From an uncultured Alphaproteobacteria bacterium (GTDB lineage Bacteria; Pseudomonadota; Alphaproteobacteria; RF32; CAG-239): 28,573 bases of DNA. The notes under the pieces are model-generated. The model was not told the DNA's origin. It did no database searches and was given only the letters and a program-made list of their open reading frames with translations. The DNA is taken from positions 1 through 28,573 of the forward strand of contig CALXVW010000008.1 of NCBI GenBank assembly GCA_944392185.1, given 5' to 3'. Positions 15,318-22,988 of this stretch are shown here, piece by piece (positions within the stretch are counted from its first letter, which is position 1; the number at the start of each line of letters is the position of its first letter). The position numbers and the translations under genes are program-made.

Positions 15318-17005
15318 CGAGAAGCCCCTTCATTTAATTTTGGCTTGGTTGGGGTTCTTTGGCCGCTATTTTCTTGGCCGTTGTTTCCGTTTGTTCCGCG
15401 TTGGTCTCTGGATCTTCGGCTTTGCTCATGGGCTCTTTGGGCCGCCTCAGCTGCGTTTGCTGAAGCTGTTGCGATACGGTGACGTTCTTCTAGTTTTGCC
15501 ATGTCGTTACAAGAGGAAAGGGCTTTATCTCTCAAGCTTTGAAGATCTTGGTTGGCCGTATTTGTGTTGAGGTTTTTAAGCAACACCAGATCTTTATTAA
15601 CGGGCGGCATTTTACCTTTTTCCATGTAGCGGCCTTTATCTAAGTTTTCATATGAGGTTTGGACAGCTTTGCCACTGGCATCCAAGAACTCTTCAACTGT
15701 TTTGAATTGGCTTTGGCCATTTTTTATTTTTCTCAGCTCAAGAAAGAATGAAATGGCAGCCTCGTTTTTCATCGCTTCAAGTTCTTCTTTTGAATATTGA
15801 TAACCTTTGTCTTCGGCTTTTGCTTGCAGAAGAGCTGCGGTGGTCATGTTGGAAACGAAGATGTCTTTTTGGCTTTCAAGCAGAGTGTAGGTGCCGACTA
15901 TAACGGAAAAGTCTTTGGCAGCCAAGTCTTTTAGAGCGGCCTTTTCTCCGGCTGGTCTGTCTGAAGCATCTATGGCTTGAGATGTTTCTTGCACCATTTT
16001 AATGAGATCCTGCATTGATTTGCCTTCAAGCGGGATAGTGGTGCGGGTTTCTTTATCAAACCAAACAGCATGGCCATTTTGATTGTAGGTTCCCTCTTTT
16101 AGCTTACCATTGACAACAGCTGCGGCAAAACGCCCAAAGGCTTCAATCCTTTTGGGGCTTTTTAAGGCATCATCTATAACTTTGTTGTGTCCTTTTATTA
16201 GCTCGTGAGCAAAGTTGGTGGTATCGTCTTTACTGCTTAAGGTGTCTTTTATTTGGTATTGCTCTACTGTCCTAAAGGCCTCTTTGGTGTTTTTCTTTAG
16301 GTTATCCCAAGCTTCTGAGATTTCTTTTCCCGCAGGCGTGAATAGTTTATCATCTGCAGTGTGATACATCCAGGAAAGGCCGCGATATGTCAAAAGCCCG
16401 ACCTGGCCGGAAACTTTTTTGCCGGCCCAGGCGGCAGAAGCCAAAACAACATCTTTCATTAAAAATTCGATGAAATCCCCTTGTTGGATGTCAAATTTAT
16501 CGTCGTCTTCTTTGGGCGCATCAGGATCATCTGTTTTTTCAATCTTTCCGGCTTCAGGCGCTTTTCCGTCTCCGGGCAAATTGCGTTGATTTATCATATC
16601 CTCATATTTTTGTCTTTCTTCGGGATCTGTTGCATTTTCTTTAAGGACATTTAATTCTTCAACCGATAATTCTTTAGGGTCTTTTTTGGCAAGTGAGGTA
16701 AGATAGTCGGAGAGATCGTCAGCGGTAAATTCTCGGTCTGTGGATTTATCGGGTTGAGGAGTTGCTTGATTAACCGTGACGGGTTTTTGCCCAGAATTTC
16801 CATCATTTTGCTGGGGGGTGGAGCTGCCGCTTGCGCCGCTTTCTCCACTACCGGCAGGTGTACTTCCTGCGCCGGACGTTGGTGTAGGAGCAGAGGTTCT
16901 GTTGGCTTCTGCTCTTGTCCTTCTTGTGTTTTCTTCTCCGCTTTTTCTTCCGCCTCTGGCGGCTGTTTCTGCTTCTTTGCGGGGAGAGGTGGATTCTTTT
17001 GCCAT
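15314..17005 (-). CDS. Large soluble protein with disordered ends, possible substrate or scaffold
   Basis: The 563-residue product has no signal peptide and no clear membrane segment. Residues 1-90 are low-complexity, rich in Ser, Thr, Gly, Pro, Ala and charged residues. The acidic linker ends near 170. A mostly helical core covers about 175-510, with one less polar stretch (VVLASAAWAGKK) near 185-200. The C-terminal 50 residues are again disordered, with Gln, Asn, Arg and Gly. AAAGGG precedes the start. It lies between the adaptor-like 282-residue gene and the membrane pair. The architecture resembles secreted effectors or scaffolds of secretion systems, but no domain is recognised. Confidence 0.75.
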   Translation of the reverse strand: MAKESTSPRKEAETAARGGRKSGEENTRRTRAEANRTSAPTPTSGAGSTPAGSGESGASGSSTPQQNDGNSGQKPVTVNQATPQPDKSTDREFTADDLSDYLTSLAKKDPKELSVEELNVLKENATDPEERQKYEDMINQRNLPGDGKAPEAGKIEKTDDPDAPKEDDDKFDIQQGDFIEFLMKDVVLASAAWAGKKVSGQVGLLTYRGLSWMYHTADDKLFTPAGKEISEAWDNLKKNTKEAFRTVEQYQIKDTLSSKDDTTNFAHELIKGHNKVIDDALKSPKRIEAFGRFAAAVVNGKLKEGTYNQNGHAVWFDKETRTTIPLEGKSMQDLIKMVQETSQAIDASDRPAGEKAALKDLAAKDFSVIVGTYTLLESQKDIFVSNMTTAALLQAKAEDKGYQYSKEELEAMKNEAAISFFLELRKIKNGQSQFKTVEEFLDASGKAVQTSYENLDKGRYMEKGKMPPVNKDLVLLKNLNTNTANQDLQSLRDKALSSCNDMAKLEERHRIATASANAAEAAQRAHEQSRRSRDQRGTNGNNGQENSGQRTPTKPKLNEGASR

Positions 17006-17083
17006 GGCTAAACCCTTTCTTTGTGAAAGTATATTATTTATATCTTATCATAAATTTGAATTTTGTCTATATTTTTGTACCAT

Positions 17084-17932
17084 TTAGACCTTCAAATTCT
17101 TCAAAAATTTTCCGATTTCTTTATTTACCCTGATTCCGTCTTCGGGTTTAGGTTTTATAAAGCCAAAAAAGCGTGGCGGAATCTTTTCTACCTGAATGGG
17201 CGCAAAGGTGGCCGGATTCGTTTCCAATATCTTTTGTGCGCCTTCGGGGTCTTTACGCACGCTTTTGAAGAAGTTGTTGACCAGTCTTTCCGCATCTATC
17301 GGAAAATGCTGGGCTTCTATTGCCTCAATATACTTTTTCATCCTTTCTTTGCGGCGCTGGTGTTCCTCAAAAATCTCTTTTTCAATCTTGCGTTTCTCTG
17401 CCTTAGCCTTGCGCATATTGTAGGCAATTTCGCAACCGTCCAGCTCTATTAAGATTTCAACATAAGAAATCAGAGCGCTTTGCAAATTTTCATCGGTTGT
17501 TTTTTCGGCAAAATTCAAAATCTGCTCATCGGAGGCATTGGCCGGCAGGGATGATAGTCTGACCGGCTGCGCCATGGCTAACAGCTCCCAGCCACTGAAG
17601 ATATCTTGATTGAGTTGTTTGGTTCTGGAAGGACGAAAGCGCGGATAAATATATCTGGCGCCAAATTCAAAATGCGGTGGTTCCATGTTGGCATTTTTTG
17701 CAACAGCGATTACCGCGTTGCGAAAATTGTGGTAGGCGTCATATAGCTGGCGCTCTTCTTTATAGAGTTTTTGAATGGTTTCAGTTTCATCTTCCGGATA
17801 TTGAGGTGCTGGTTTGCCTGTTTCTTTCAGCTCAGCGAGGTCAGTGAGGTTGTCTTCCGCATCAGCCAGTTGCTGAGAGATGAAGTCATCTAAAAGACGG
17901 TCGAATTCGTCTTGAGAATCTGTATCTGCCAT
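17084..17932 (-). CDS. Soluble coiled-coil protein of the coupling-protein operon, unknown function
   Basis: The 282-residue product is acidic at the N-terminus, has no export signal, and contains a Lys/Glu/Arg-rich helix near 180-210 (AEKRKIEKEIFEEHQRRKER) likely to form a coiled coil. A central segment F-G-A-R-Y-I-Y-P-R-F-R-P-S-R-T is notably basic. A strong AAGGAG supports the start. It begins 12 bases after the DUF6476-like gene, so the two should be co-transcribed. Its size and context would suit a cytosolic adaptor or chaperone of the coupling ATPase, which is inference only. Confidence 0.75.
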   Translation of the reverse strand: MADTDSQDEFDRLLDDFISQQLADAEDNLTDLAELKETGKPAPQYPEDETETIQKLYKEERQLYDAYHNFRNAVIAVAKNANMEPPHFEFGARYIYPRFRPSRTKQLNQDIFSGWELLAMAQPVRLSSLPANASDEQILNFAEKTTDENLQSALISYVEILIELDGCEIAYNMRKAKAEKRKIEKEIFEEHQRRKERMKKYIEAIEAQHFPIDAERLVNNFFKSVRKDPEGAQKILETNPATFAPIQVEKIPPRFFGFIKPKPEDGIRVNKEIGKFLKNLKV

Positions 17933-17944
17933 TTCAGTCTCCTT

Positions 17945-18220
17945 TTAATTAATTTTTATTTCTGCCGCTTTTTTGCCGGGTTCTATGATTAAAATACGGT
18001 CGTTTTCGCCGCCATATTTGACCAAAAGATAAAGCTTGCCGTTTTCTACCTTAAAATCTTCTATGCTGCTGCCGGTTGGTTGTTGTAAATTCAAATTTTC
18101 AATCTCTTTTGCCGGTGCTGATACCTTCTTATAAATACTTCCCAGTGCTGTCAAAATACCAAAAACCAGCAAAAAAGTTAAAATGACAACAACAGTTTTG
18201 ATTAATTTGAGTTTGTCCAT
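17945..18220 (-). CDS. DUF6476-like single-pass membrane protein
   Basis: The 91-residue protein has one N-terminal membrane segment (about 8-29), a short linker and a small beta-rich domain (YLLVKYGGENDRILIIEPG). Length, layout and position divergent from rluD-rpoH agree with the small alphaproteobacterial family DUF6476. Its function is unknown. It is the first gene of the operon that carries the coupling ATPase, with only 12 bases to the next gene, so its promoter in the 75-base gap before rluD should drive the whole operon. Confidence 0.7.
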   Translation of the reverse strand: MDKLKLIKTVVVILTFLLVFGILTALGSIYKKVSAPAKEIENLNLQQPTGSSIEDFKVENGKLYLLVKYGGENDRILIIEPGKKAAEIKIN

Positions 18221-18295
18221 GCCTAAATCTCGCTTGCAAGTTTGTTTTTTGTCTCTATTATAAGCCTTAAGTTTTTAACTTTTTAGGCCTCAAAT

Positions 18296-19267
18296 ATGTC
18301 TGATGCGGTTATTTATACCACACCAATGGTTAATAAAGATTATAAGGGAAAAAGAATCGATAAGTTTTTAAGCGATTGTTTTCCTGATATTTCTCGCTCC
18401 CAAGTGCAGCGCCTTATTGCTTTTGGTAATGTTACTTGTGACGAAGACACCATTGGAGATAATTCTTTTAAGGTAAAAGAGGGAGATGTCTATCAAATTC
18501 TTATCCCTCCAGCTGTTGATGCTGAGCCGCAACCTCAGAATATTCCGCTTGATATTGTTTATGAAGATGAGGACATCATCGTTGTGAATAAACCTGCCGG
18601 GATGACTGTTCACCCGGCTCCGGGAGCTCCAGATAAAACCTTGGTCAACGCCTTGCTCTACCATTGCAAAGATCTCTCCGGCATCGGCGGGGTGAAACGT
18701 CCGGGAATTGTGCATCGAATTGACAAGGATACCTCAGGTCTTTTGGTGGTGGCAAAAAATGATGCCGCGCATCAGCATTTGTGTGCTCAGTTTGCCGAAC
18801 ACTCTATTGAAAGAACCTATTTTGCCGTTGTTTTTGGGGTGCCAAATCCTCTCAATGGAGTAATTGATGCCGATATCGGCCGCAGTCCCTATGACCGCAA
18901 AAAAATGGCGGTGGTGCAAAAAAATGGTAAACACGCCGTGACGCACTATCAAACCATTAAAAATTATAAAAATTTCGCATCTCTTGTTAAGTGTAATCTT
19001 GAAACCGGACGAACCCACCAAATTCGTGTGCATATGAGCAGGATTGGCTGTAATCTTGTCGGCGATCAGCTCTATGTTAAAGCAAAAAAAATTGCAGATA
19101 AGACTGTTGCAACAGCCAAAAGAGATTTTATAAATAACTTTCCAAGGCAGGCTCTGCACGCCAAAAGTCTTGGTTTTATCCACCCAAAAACACAAGAAAA
19201 AATGTTGTTTGAGTCTGATTTTCCGAATGATTTTAAACAATTAACCGATGTTTTATCAAACATCTAA
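18296..19267 (+). CDS. rluD: RluD-type 23S rRNA pseudouridine synthase
   Basis: Enzymes of this group convert uridines to pseudouridine in 23S rRNA (positions around 1911-1917 in E. coli). The 323-residue product has an S4 RNA-binding domain (about 17-75, with FLSDCFPDISRSQVQRLI) and the RluA-family catalytic core. The signature HRIDKDTSGLLVV carries the catalytic Asp143, and GRTHQIRVH lies further on. It is upstream of rpoH, which is the usual alphaproteobacterial order. RluD is the best guess among RluA-family members because of the S4 domain. Confidence 0.92.
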   Translation: MSDAVIYTTPMVNKDYKGKRIDKFLSDCFPDISRSQVQRLIAFGNVTCDEDTIGDNSFKVKEGDVYQILIPPAVDAEPQPQNIPLDIVYEDEDIIVVNKPAGMTVHPAPGAPDKTLVNALLYHCKDLSGIGGVKRPGIVHRIDKDTSGLLVVAKNDAAHQHLCAQFAEHSIERTYFAVVFGVPNPLNGVIDADIGRSPYDRKKMAVVQKNGKHAVTHYQTIKNYKNFASLVKCNLETGRTHQIRVHMSRIGCNLVGDQLYVKAKKIADKTVATAKRDFINNFPRQALHAKSLGFIHPKTQEKMLFESDFPNDFKQLTDVLSNI

Positions 19268-19272
19268 AGCAA

Positions 19273-19302
19273 CTTGTAATAGAATTTTTCAACCCCACCA
19301 AT
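19273..19302 (+). promoter_or_regulatory. Sigma-32-type promoter of rpoH
   Basis: CTTGTAA at 19273-19279 is followed after 13 bases by CCCCACCAAT at 19293-19302, close to the heat-shock consensus CTTGAA-N13-CCCCAT. It begins six bases after the rluD stop. In Caulobacter rpoH is known to be transcribed partly from a sigma-32 promoter, so autoregulation is plausible here. Confidence 0.6.
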
Positions 19303-19315
19303 ACTAAAGGATAGG

Positions 19316-19340
19316 TTGCGCTTTTGCTAATTTAGCGCAA
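19316..19340 (+). promoter_or_regulatory. Hairpin in the rpoH leader
   Basis: TTGCGCT at 19316-19322 pairs with AGCGCAA at 19334-19340 around an 11-base loop. It lies near the predicted start of the rpoH transcript. It does not include the ribosome site (AGGAG near 19403-19407), so a role as thermosensor or stability element is open. Confidence 0.4.
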
Positions 19341-19417
19341 GGCTATAAGTGTCGATTTTTTTAGGACCAGAACTCGTACGTTGAACGACTGAGTACTTAA
19401 ACAGGAGTGAAACGAAT

Positions 19418-20305
19418 ATGGATGATGTCCAAAATTTGGGTGGAGCGGACTTTTCTCCAGAGTTTAATATGGTCAGATATTTGCAAAAAATCAGGCAATA
19501 TCCTATCTTGGCCCAAGACGAAGAATATAATTTGGCCGTTCAATATCAACAAACAAGAAATCCCAAAATAGCTAAAATTTTGGTAACTTCACATTTGCGT
19601 TTGGTGGTTAAAGTGGTGGCTAAATACAGAGGATATGGGTTATCTACCGCAGAAATGATTTCGGAGGGAAATATTGGCCTTCTTTATGCTATTGAAAAAT
19701 TTGAACCGGAAAAAGGTTTTAGATTTTCAACTTATGCTTTGTGGTGGATTAAGGCCTCAATTCAAAAATATATTCTCAACTCTTGGTCTTTGGTCAAAAT
19801 AGGAACAACCGCTGCCCAGAAAAAGCTCTTCTTTAATTTGAGAAAAATTAAAAATAAGCTGAATGTTACCGATGATCGTGAGCTTTCTCCGAAAGTTTTG
19901 AATGGGATTGCCAATTCTTTGGATGTTAGTGTACAAGATGTGACAGATATGAATATGCGCCTTAAATCTCATGACGGCTCTCTTAATGCTCAGATAGATT
20001 CTTCTTCTGATAATGGCAGCGAATGGATGGATTTTATTGCCGATACAAAGCCTAACCAGGAAGAGATTTTGGCCTATTCTGAAACAATGAAATATCGCCG
20101 CGAGCTGTTTAATAAAGCTCTTGTTTGCTTAAATAAACGCGAAAAAGACATCTTATTTAAACGCAGGTTGTTTGAAAAAGCCGTGACGCTTGATGATTTA
20201 AGCAAGCTTTATAATATATCTAAAGAACGTGTTCGCCAAATAGAGTTGAATTCTATTAAAAAAATAACAAAAACTATTGAAAGCATGAAAAAAGAAGCCG
20301 CATAA
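19418..20305 (+). CDS. rpoH: Heat-shock sigma factor RpoH (sigma-32)
   Basis: RpoH directs RNA polymerase to chaperone and protease genes after heat or folding stress. The 295-residue product has sigma region 2 (HLRLVVKVVAKYRGYG, GNIGLLYAIEKFEP, FSTYALWWIKASIQKYIL), then the RpoH box QKKLFFNLR at 134-142 that marks this subfamily. Region 4 has the helix-turn-helix LSKLYNISKERVRQIE. AGGAG lies a short distance before the ATG. The long leader (about 110 bases after the predicted start) contains a hairpin. The gene ends in a strong terminator. Confidence 0.96.
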   Translation: MDDVQNLGGADFSPEFNMVRYLQKIRQYPILAQDEEYNLAVQYQQTRNPKIAKILVTSHLRLVVKVVAKYRGYGLSTAEMISEGNIGLLYAIEKFEPEKGFRFSTYALWWIKASIQKYILNSWSLVKIGTTAAQKKLFFNLRKIKNKLNVTDDRELSPKVLNGIANSLDVSVQDVTDMNMRLKSHDGSLNAQIDSSSDNGSEWMDFIADTKPNQEEILAYSETMKYRRELFNKALVCLNKREKDILFKRRLFEKAVTLDDLSKLYNISKERVRQIELNSIKKITKTIESMKKEAA

Positions 20306-20316
20306 AATGCGGCTTC
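20294..20316. terminator. Bidirectional terminator of rpoH and the convergent operon
   Basis: GAAGCCGCAT at 20294-20303 and ATGCGGCTTC at 20307-20316 form a perfect ten-base stem with an AAA loop. A T run follows on the plus strand, and the A run before it gives a U run on the minus strand, so it serves both converging transcripts. Confidence 0.88.
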
Positions 20317-20321
20317 CTTTT

Positions 20322-20813
20322 TCATTTTTGGTTAATTTCTGCTATGCATTCTTTTCCCCATTCTTCTGCTATCTTTTCAAGTTTATGATCTATATTGTGT
20401 AGACGTTTTTGTGCAGAAGCTTTTGATATTAGTAGAAATAAATTTGGTAGTTCATAATATAAAATCATTCCTAGTGCCGCGGTTCCCAGCATTATTATTA
20501 TGTTAAAAACATTTCCTAAAATGGTTATTGCATGGTGGAGGTTAAATTGATTAAAGATGTTCATTAAACAAATAAATACTCCGGCTAAATTAAAACAGCC
20601 GACCATGGTTAATTTATTTGTATTTTTTGAATCAATTAAAATAATTGTAATTGTAGGCAAAAGGCCGATAATTAATATGACTACCGCAGGAAGCGCTGTG
20701 ATAACCAAAACAATCAATCCTAATAAAAGCAGAATCTTTTGAAGCGGATTGAACTGTATTTTTATTTTTGATGGTTGGCGGTTTTTTAACGGTTTTATCA
20801 TTTTAATATCCAA
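20322..20813 (-). CDS. Membrane protein, partner of the pseudokinase
   Basis: The 163-residue protein has a basic N-terminus and about four hydrophobic segments between residues 25 and 130 (LLLLGLIVLVITALPAVVIL is the clearest), then a charged C-terminal tail in the cytosol. Its start lies inside the last codons of the pseudokinase gene (16-base overlap), which indicates coupled translation and probably a physical complex. No family is recognised. Confidence 0.75.
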   Translation of the reverse strand: MDIKMIKPLKNRQPSKIKIQFNPLQKILLLLGLIVLVITALPAVVILIIGLLPTITIILIDSKNTNKLTMVGCFNLAGVFICLMNIFNQFNLHHAITILGNVFNIIIMLGTAALGMILYYELPNLFLLISKASAQKRLHNIDHKLEKIAEEWGKECIAEINQK

Positions 20814-22861
20814 TAAAGAATGCTGAGAACAAAAGAACTCAACATGGTTAAAATTGAAAGAATTGAGCCAAACTTTATTGCAAGTTCTTTCGATTCTTCA
20901 TCTAATTTTGGTCCTCCTTGCAATATTCTATTTCGTTCGGTAATCAAAATATTTACTTTCTTTAAAACGGAAGAATATTCCGCGCGGTCTTTTTTCTTTG
21001 CCTCTTCATTTTCAAGAATTTCATAAAGCTCTATAATTTTTCCGCTTTTGGCTATTTTTGTGGTTTCTTGCTCTAAAAATTTACGATATTTAATGTTATG
21101 ATAATTCAGAATAATTGGTTTTGCTGCCTTTACTAACCATTGAGTCAAATTTAAAAGTTGAACCGGTCCGGTTTTGTTTTGAATGTTGGCATAAAGCCTC
21201 ATAATCGCTGATAACTGTAGAGCTTCTTGATTTGAATTTATATCAGTTAAAATTCCATCAATTTTTTTTCCCATTTTGCAGCGAAGGTAGGCTATAATGT
21301 TTCTGTCAAAAGGTTTATCTTCTTTTGCTTCCGAATAATTACAATCAAGTGCTTTTAATAATTTTGACGGGGTGTTGACAAACTCTTTGCCTACTAAAGG
21401 GCTGGTACAAGGTAAATCATCATCAAAATCATAAATAATTCTATCAAGTCCATAGCCGTAGTCATTGCGATTTAAGTAAACCCTAAATTCATTGCTATTG
21501 GCTGGCGCGTGCATGTAGGGTTGTTCTTGATACCAAATCTTTATTAAATCTCCCGATAAAATTTGGTAAAAAGGATCCAGAGATTTTCCTGTTTTTAGGC
21601 TGTGAAAAATCGCTTTCGGCAATCCGCTAGGAAATATATATATATTATCGCATCTTATCGGTAAACTATAATCAAGATATATGCAAACTTGCGGGAGAAG
21701 CAGACGGTTGTTTTCTTTTTCTTTGTCGGCATTTATTAGGCGTTCAACTTTGTTGTGGAGTTTTTCGTTTTCAAGACCATTTTTTATCCACTCCAGGAGT
21801 TTTCCGTTTTTGATAACCGCCAATCCGTCTGATGGATTTTCTAACATTCCCAGAGCGGCTGATTTTGCCGTATAATATTTCTCTCCGCCAATGTTTAAGG
21901 CTCTCATGGAGCGATCCGATTGCTCCGTCGAAAAGGCTGGATTCTTTCCTTCCAGATAATTATAGATTTGTCCGCTGTTCCAACGGTTTTCTTGGTTGTC
22001 TTCCAACATACCCTTTAGCAAAGGGGCATATTGATTGGGTATTTTTTCTCCATCGGAGAGAATGGTCAATGAGCCTTTTCTTAGTTTTAGTCGTTGTATT
22101 TCCGGTCCCGAATATTTTGGTGAAATTTCGTGGCCTAATACTATTCCCAGAAGTGTTACTCCGGCTGAATAGATATCATCACTGCTGCTCCCTTGTCCGC
22201 GGCCTTGCGGCAAACATAAAATACTTTCCAGGGTTTCATAAGCATTGGGCTGATAAAGTGCCGGAAAAGATGCCGCACAATCTCCTAATATGAGCTCGGA
22301 GCATTCTTCATCTTTAAAAAATACATTGTCCATTCGAATCGCTCGATGTGTCAAATTGTAGCTTTTGAGCGCCTCACAACCGGAAACAAGCGACAAGACC
22401 AAAGACTTAAATTTTTCAAAATTAGGTTTTTCTTTTAATGGGGTTTGCGATACTTTGGGGCCGGTGGGGCGGTTGTATATCAAGGCCATGTTCATCGTTT
22501 TTTCCGGCAAATAGTCAACCACACTATATTCTATCAGCTTTAAAAGATTCGGGTGTTCAATCGATTTTAAGTATGGCAGCATGGATAGACGTGGCGGAAA
22601 GTTGTTGTCGCACAAAAGCGCAAATAACTCTCTTTGCGGATTTATCTTGTCTTTAACCGCATAGGCTTTGGCTCCGTTAGAATCTAAATCTGGCAAGGGG
22701 ATGCTATAGTCTATTTCAAAGCGCTCTTTTACCAAATAAGTGTTTTCCATATCGTCTTTTTTTACAGAAATTTGTACCGAAATTTCCGCTGAGGAGGCTG
22801 GCACTTCTTCTATAGAGGGCTCTTCATCGGGTTGTTCGTGAATGTTTTCTTCTTCCGCCAT
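20798..22861 (-). CDS. Tail-anchored Ser/Thr kinase-like protein, probable pseudokinase
   Basis: The 687-residue product has an acidic leader, a protein-kinase-like domain (about 45-310), a long unrecognised region (about 330-640), and a C-terminal membrane segment (about 665-686), so the bulk faces the cytosol. The Lys of the beta-3 strand is present (A-V-K, Lys70). The catalytic loop reads HRAIRMDN at 172-179, with the general-base Asp of HRD replaced by Ala174. The DFG motif is GDC at 193-195 with its Asp kept. D-D-I-Y-S-A-G-V near 228-235 matches the helix-F motif. It may bind nucleotide and act as a scaffold; catalysis is doubtful. It is divergent from the PAS-GGDEF gene and overlaps a small membrane protein. 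Confidence 0.82.
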   Translation of the reverse strand: MAEEENIHEQPDEEPSIEEVPASSAEISVQISVKKDDMENTYLVKERFEIDYSIPLPDLDSNGAKAYAVKDKINPQRELFALLCDNNFPPRLSMLPYLKSIEHPNLLKLIEYSVVDYLPEKTMNMALIYNRPTGPKVSQTPLKEKPNFEKFKSLVLSLVSGCEALKSYNLTHRAIRMDNVFFKDEECSELILGDCAASFPALYQPNAYETLESILCLPQGRGQGSSSDDIYSAGVTLLGIVLGHEISPKYSGPEIQRLKLRKGSLTILSDGEKIPNQYAPLLKGMLEDNQENRWNSGQIYNYLEGKNPAFSTEQSDRSMRALNIGGEKYYTAKSAALGMLENPSDGLAVIKNGKLLEWIKNGLENEKLHNKVERLINADKEKENNRLLLPQVCIYLDYSLPIRCDNIYIFPSGLPKAIFHSLKTGKSLDPFYQILSGDLIKIWYQEQPYMHAPANSNEFRVYLNRNDYGYGLDRIIYDFDDDLPCTSPLVGKEFVNTPSKLLKALDCNYSEAKEDKPFDRNIIAYLRCKMGKKIDGILTDINSNQEALQLSAIMRLYANIQNKTGPVQLLNLTQWLVKAAKPIILNYHNIKYRKFLEQETTKIAKSGKIIELYEILENEEAKKKDRAEYSSVLKKVNILITERNRILQGGPKLDEESKELAIKFGSILSILTMLSSFVLSILYWILK

Positions 22862-22988
22862 GGTTGAATTCTTTCTTTTTTTGCATAGATGTTGAGATTA
22901 TATTCAAAGATTGTTAAAAAAATACAAAGATTTTTGCATTGTTTTTTTTGCAACTTCATTATAAAATACTTGAAAACAGTTGAGTAAA

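Noticed and set aside
16754..17133. Overlapping Cys/Phe-rich plus-strand frames opposite the 563-residue gene
   Set aside because: They mirror the Ser/Gly/Ala low-complexity codons of the real gene; the composition is an antisense artefact.
10241..18220. Complete conjugative element
   Set aside because: No relaxase, integrase, mating-pore gene, flanking repeat or tRNA target was found in the window, and the operon is joined directly to core genes.
19268..19417. Small RNA gene between rluD and rpoH
   Set aside because: The segment is better explained as the rpoH promoter and leader; no independent terminator follows the hairpin.
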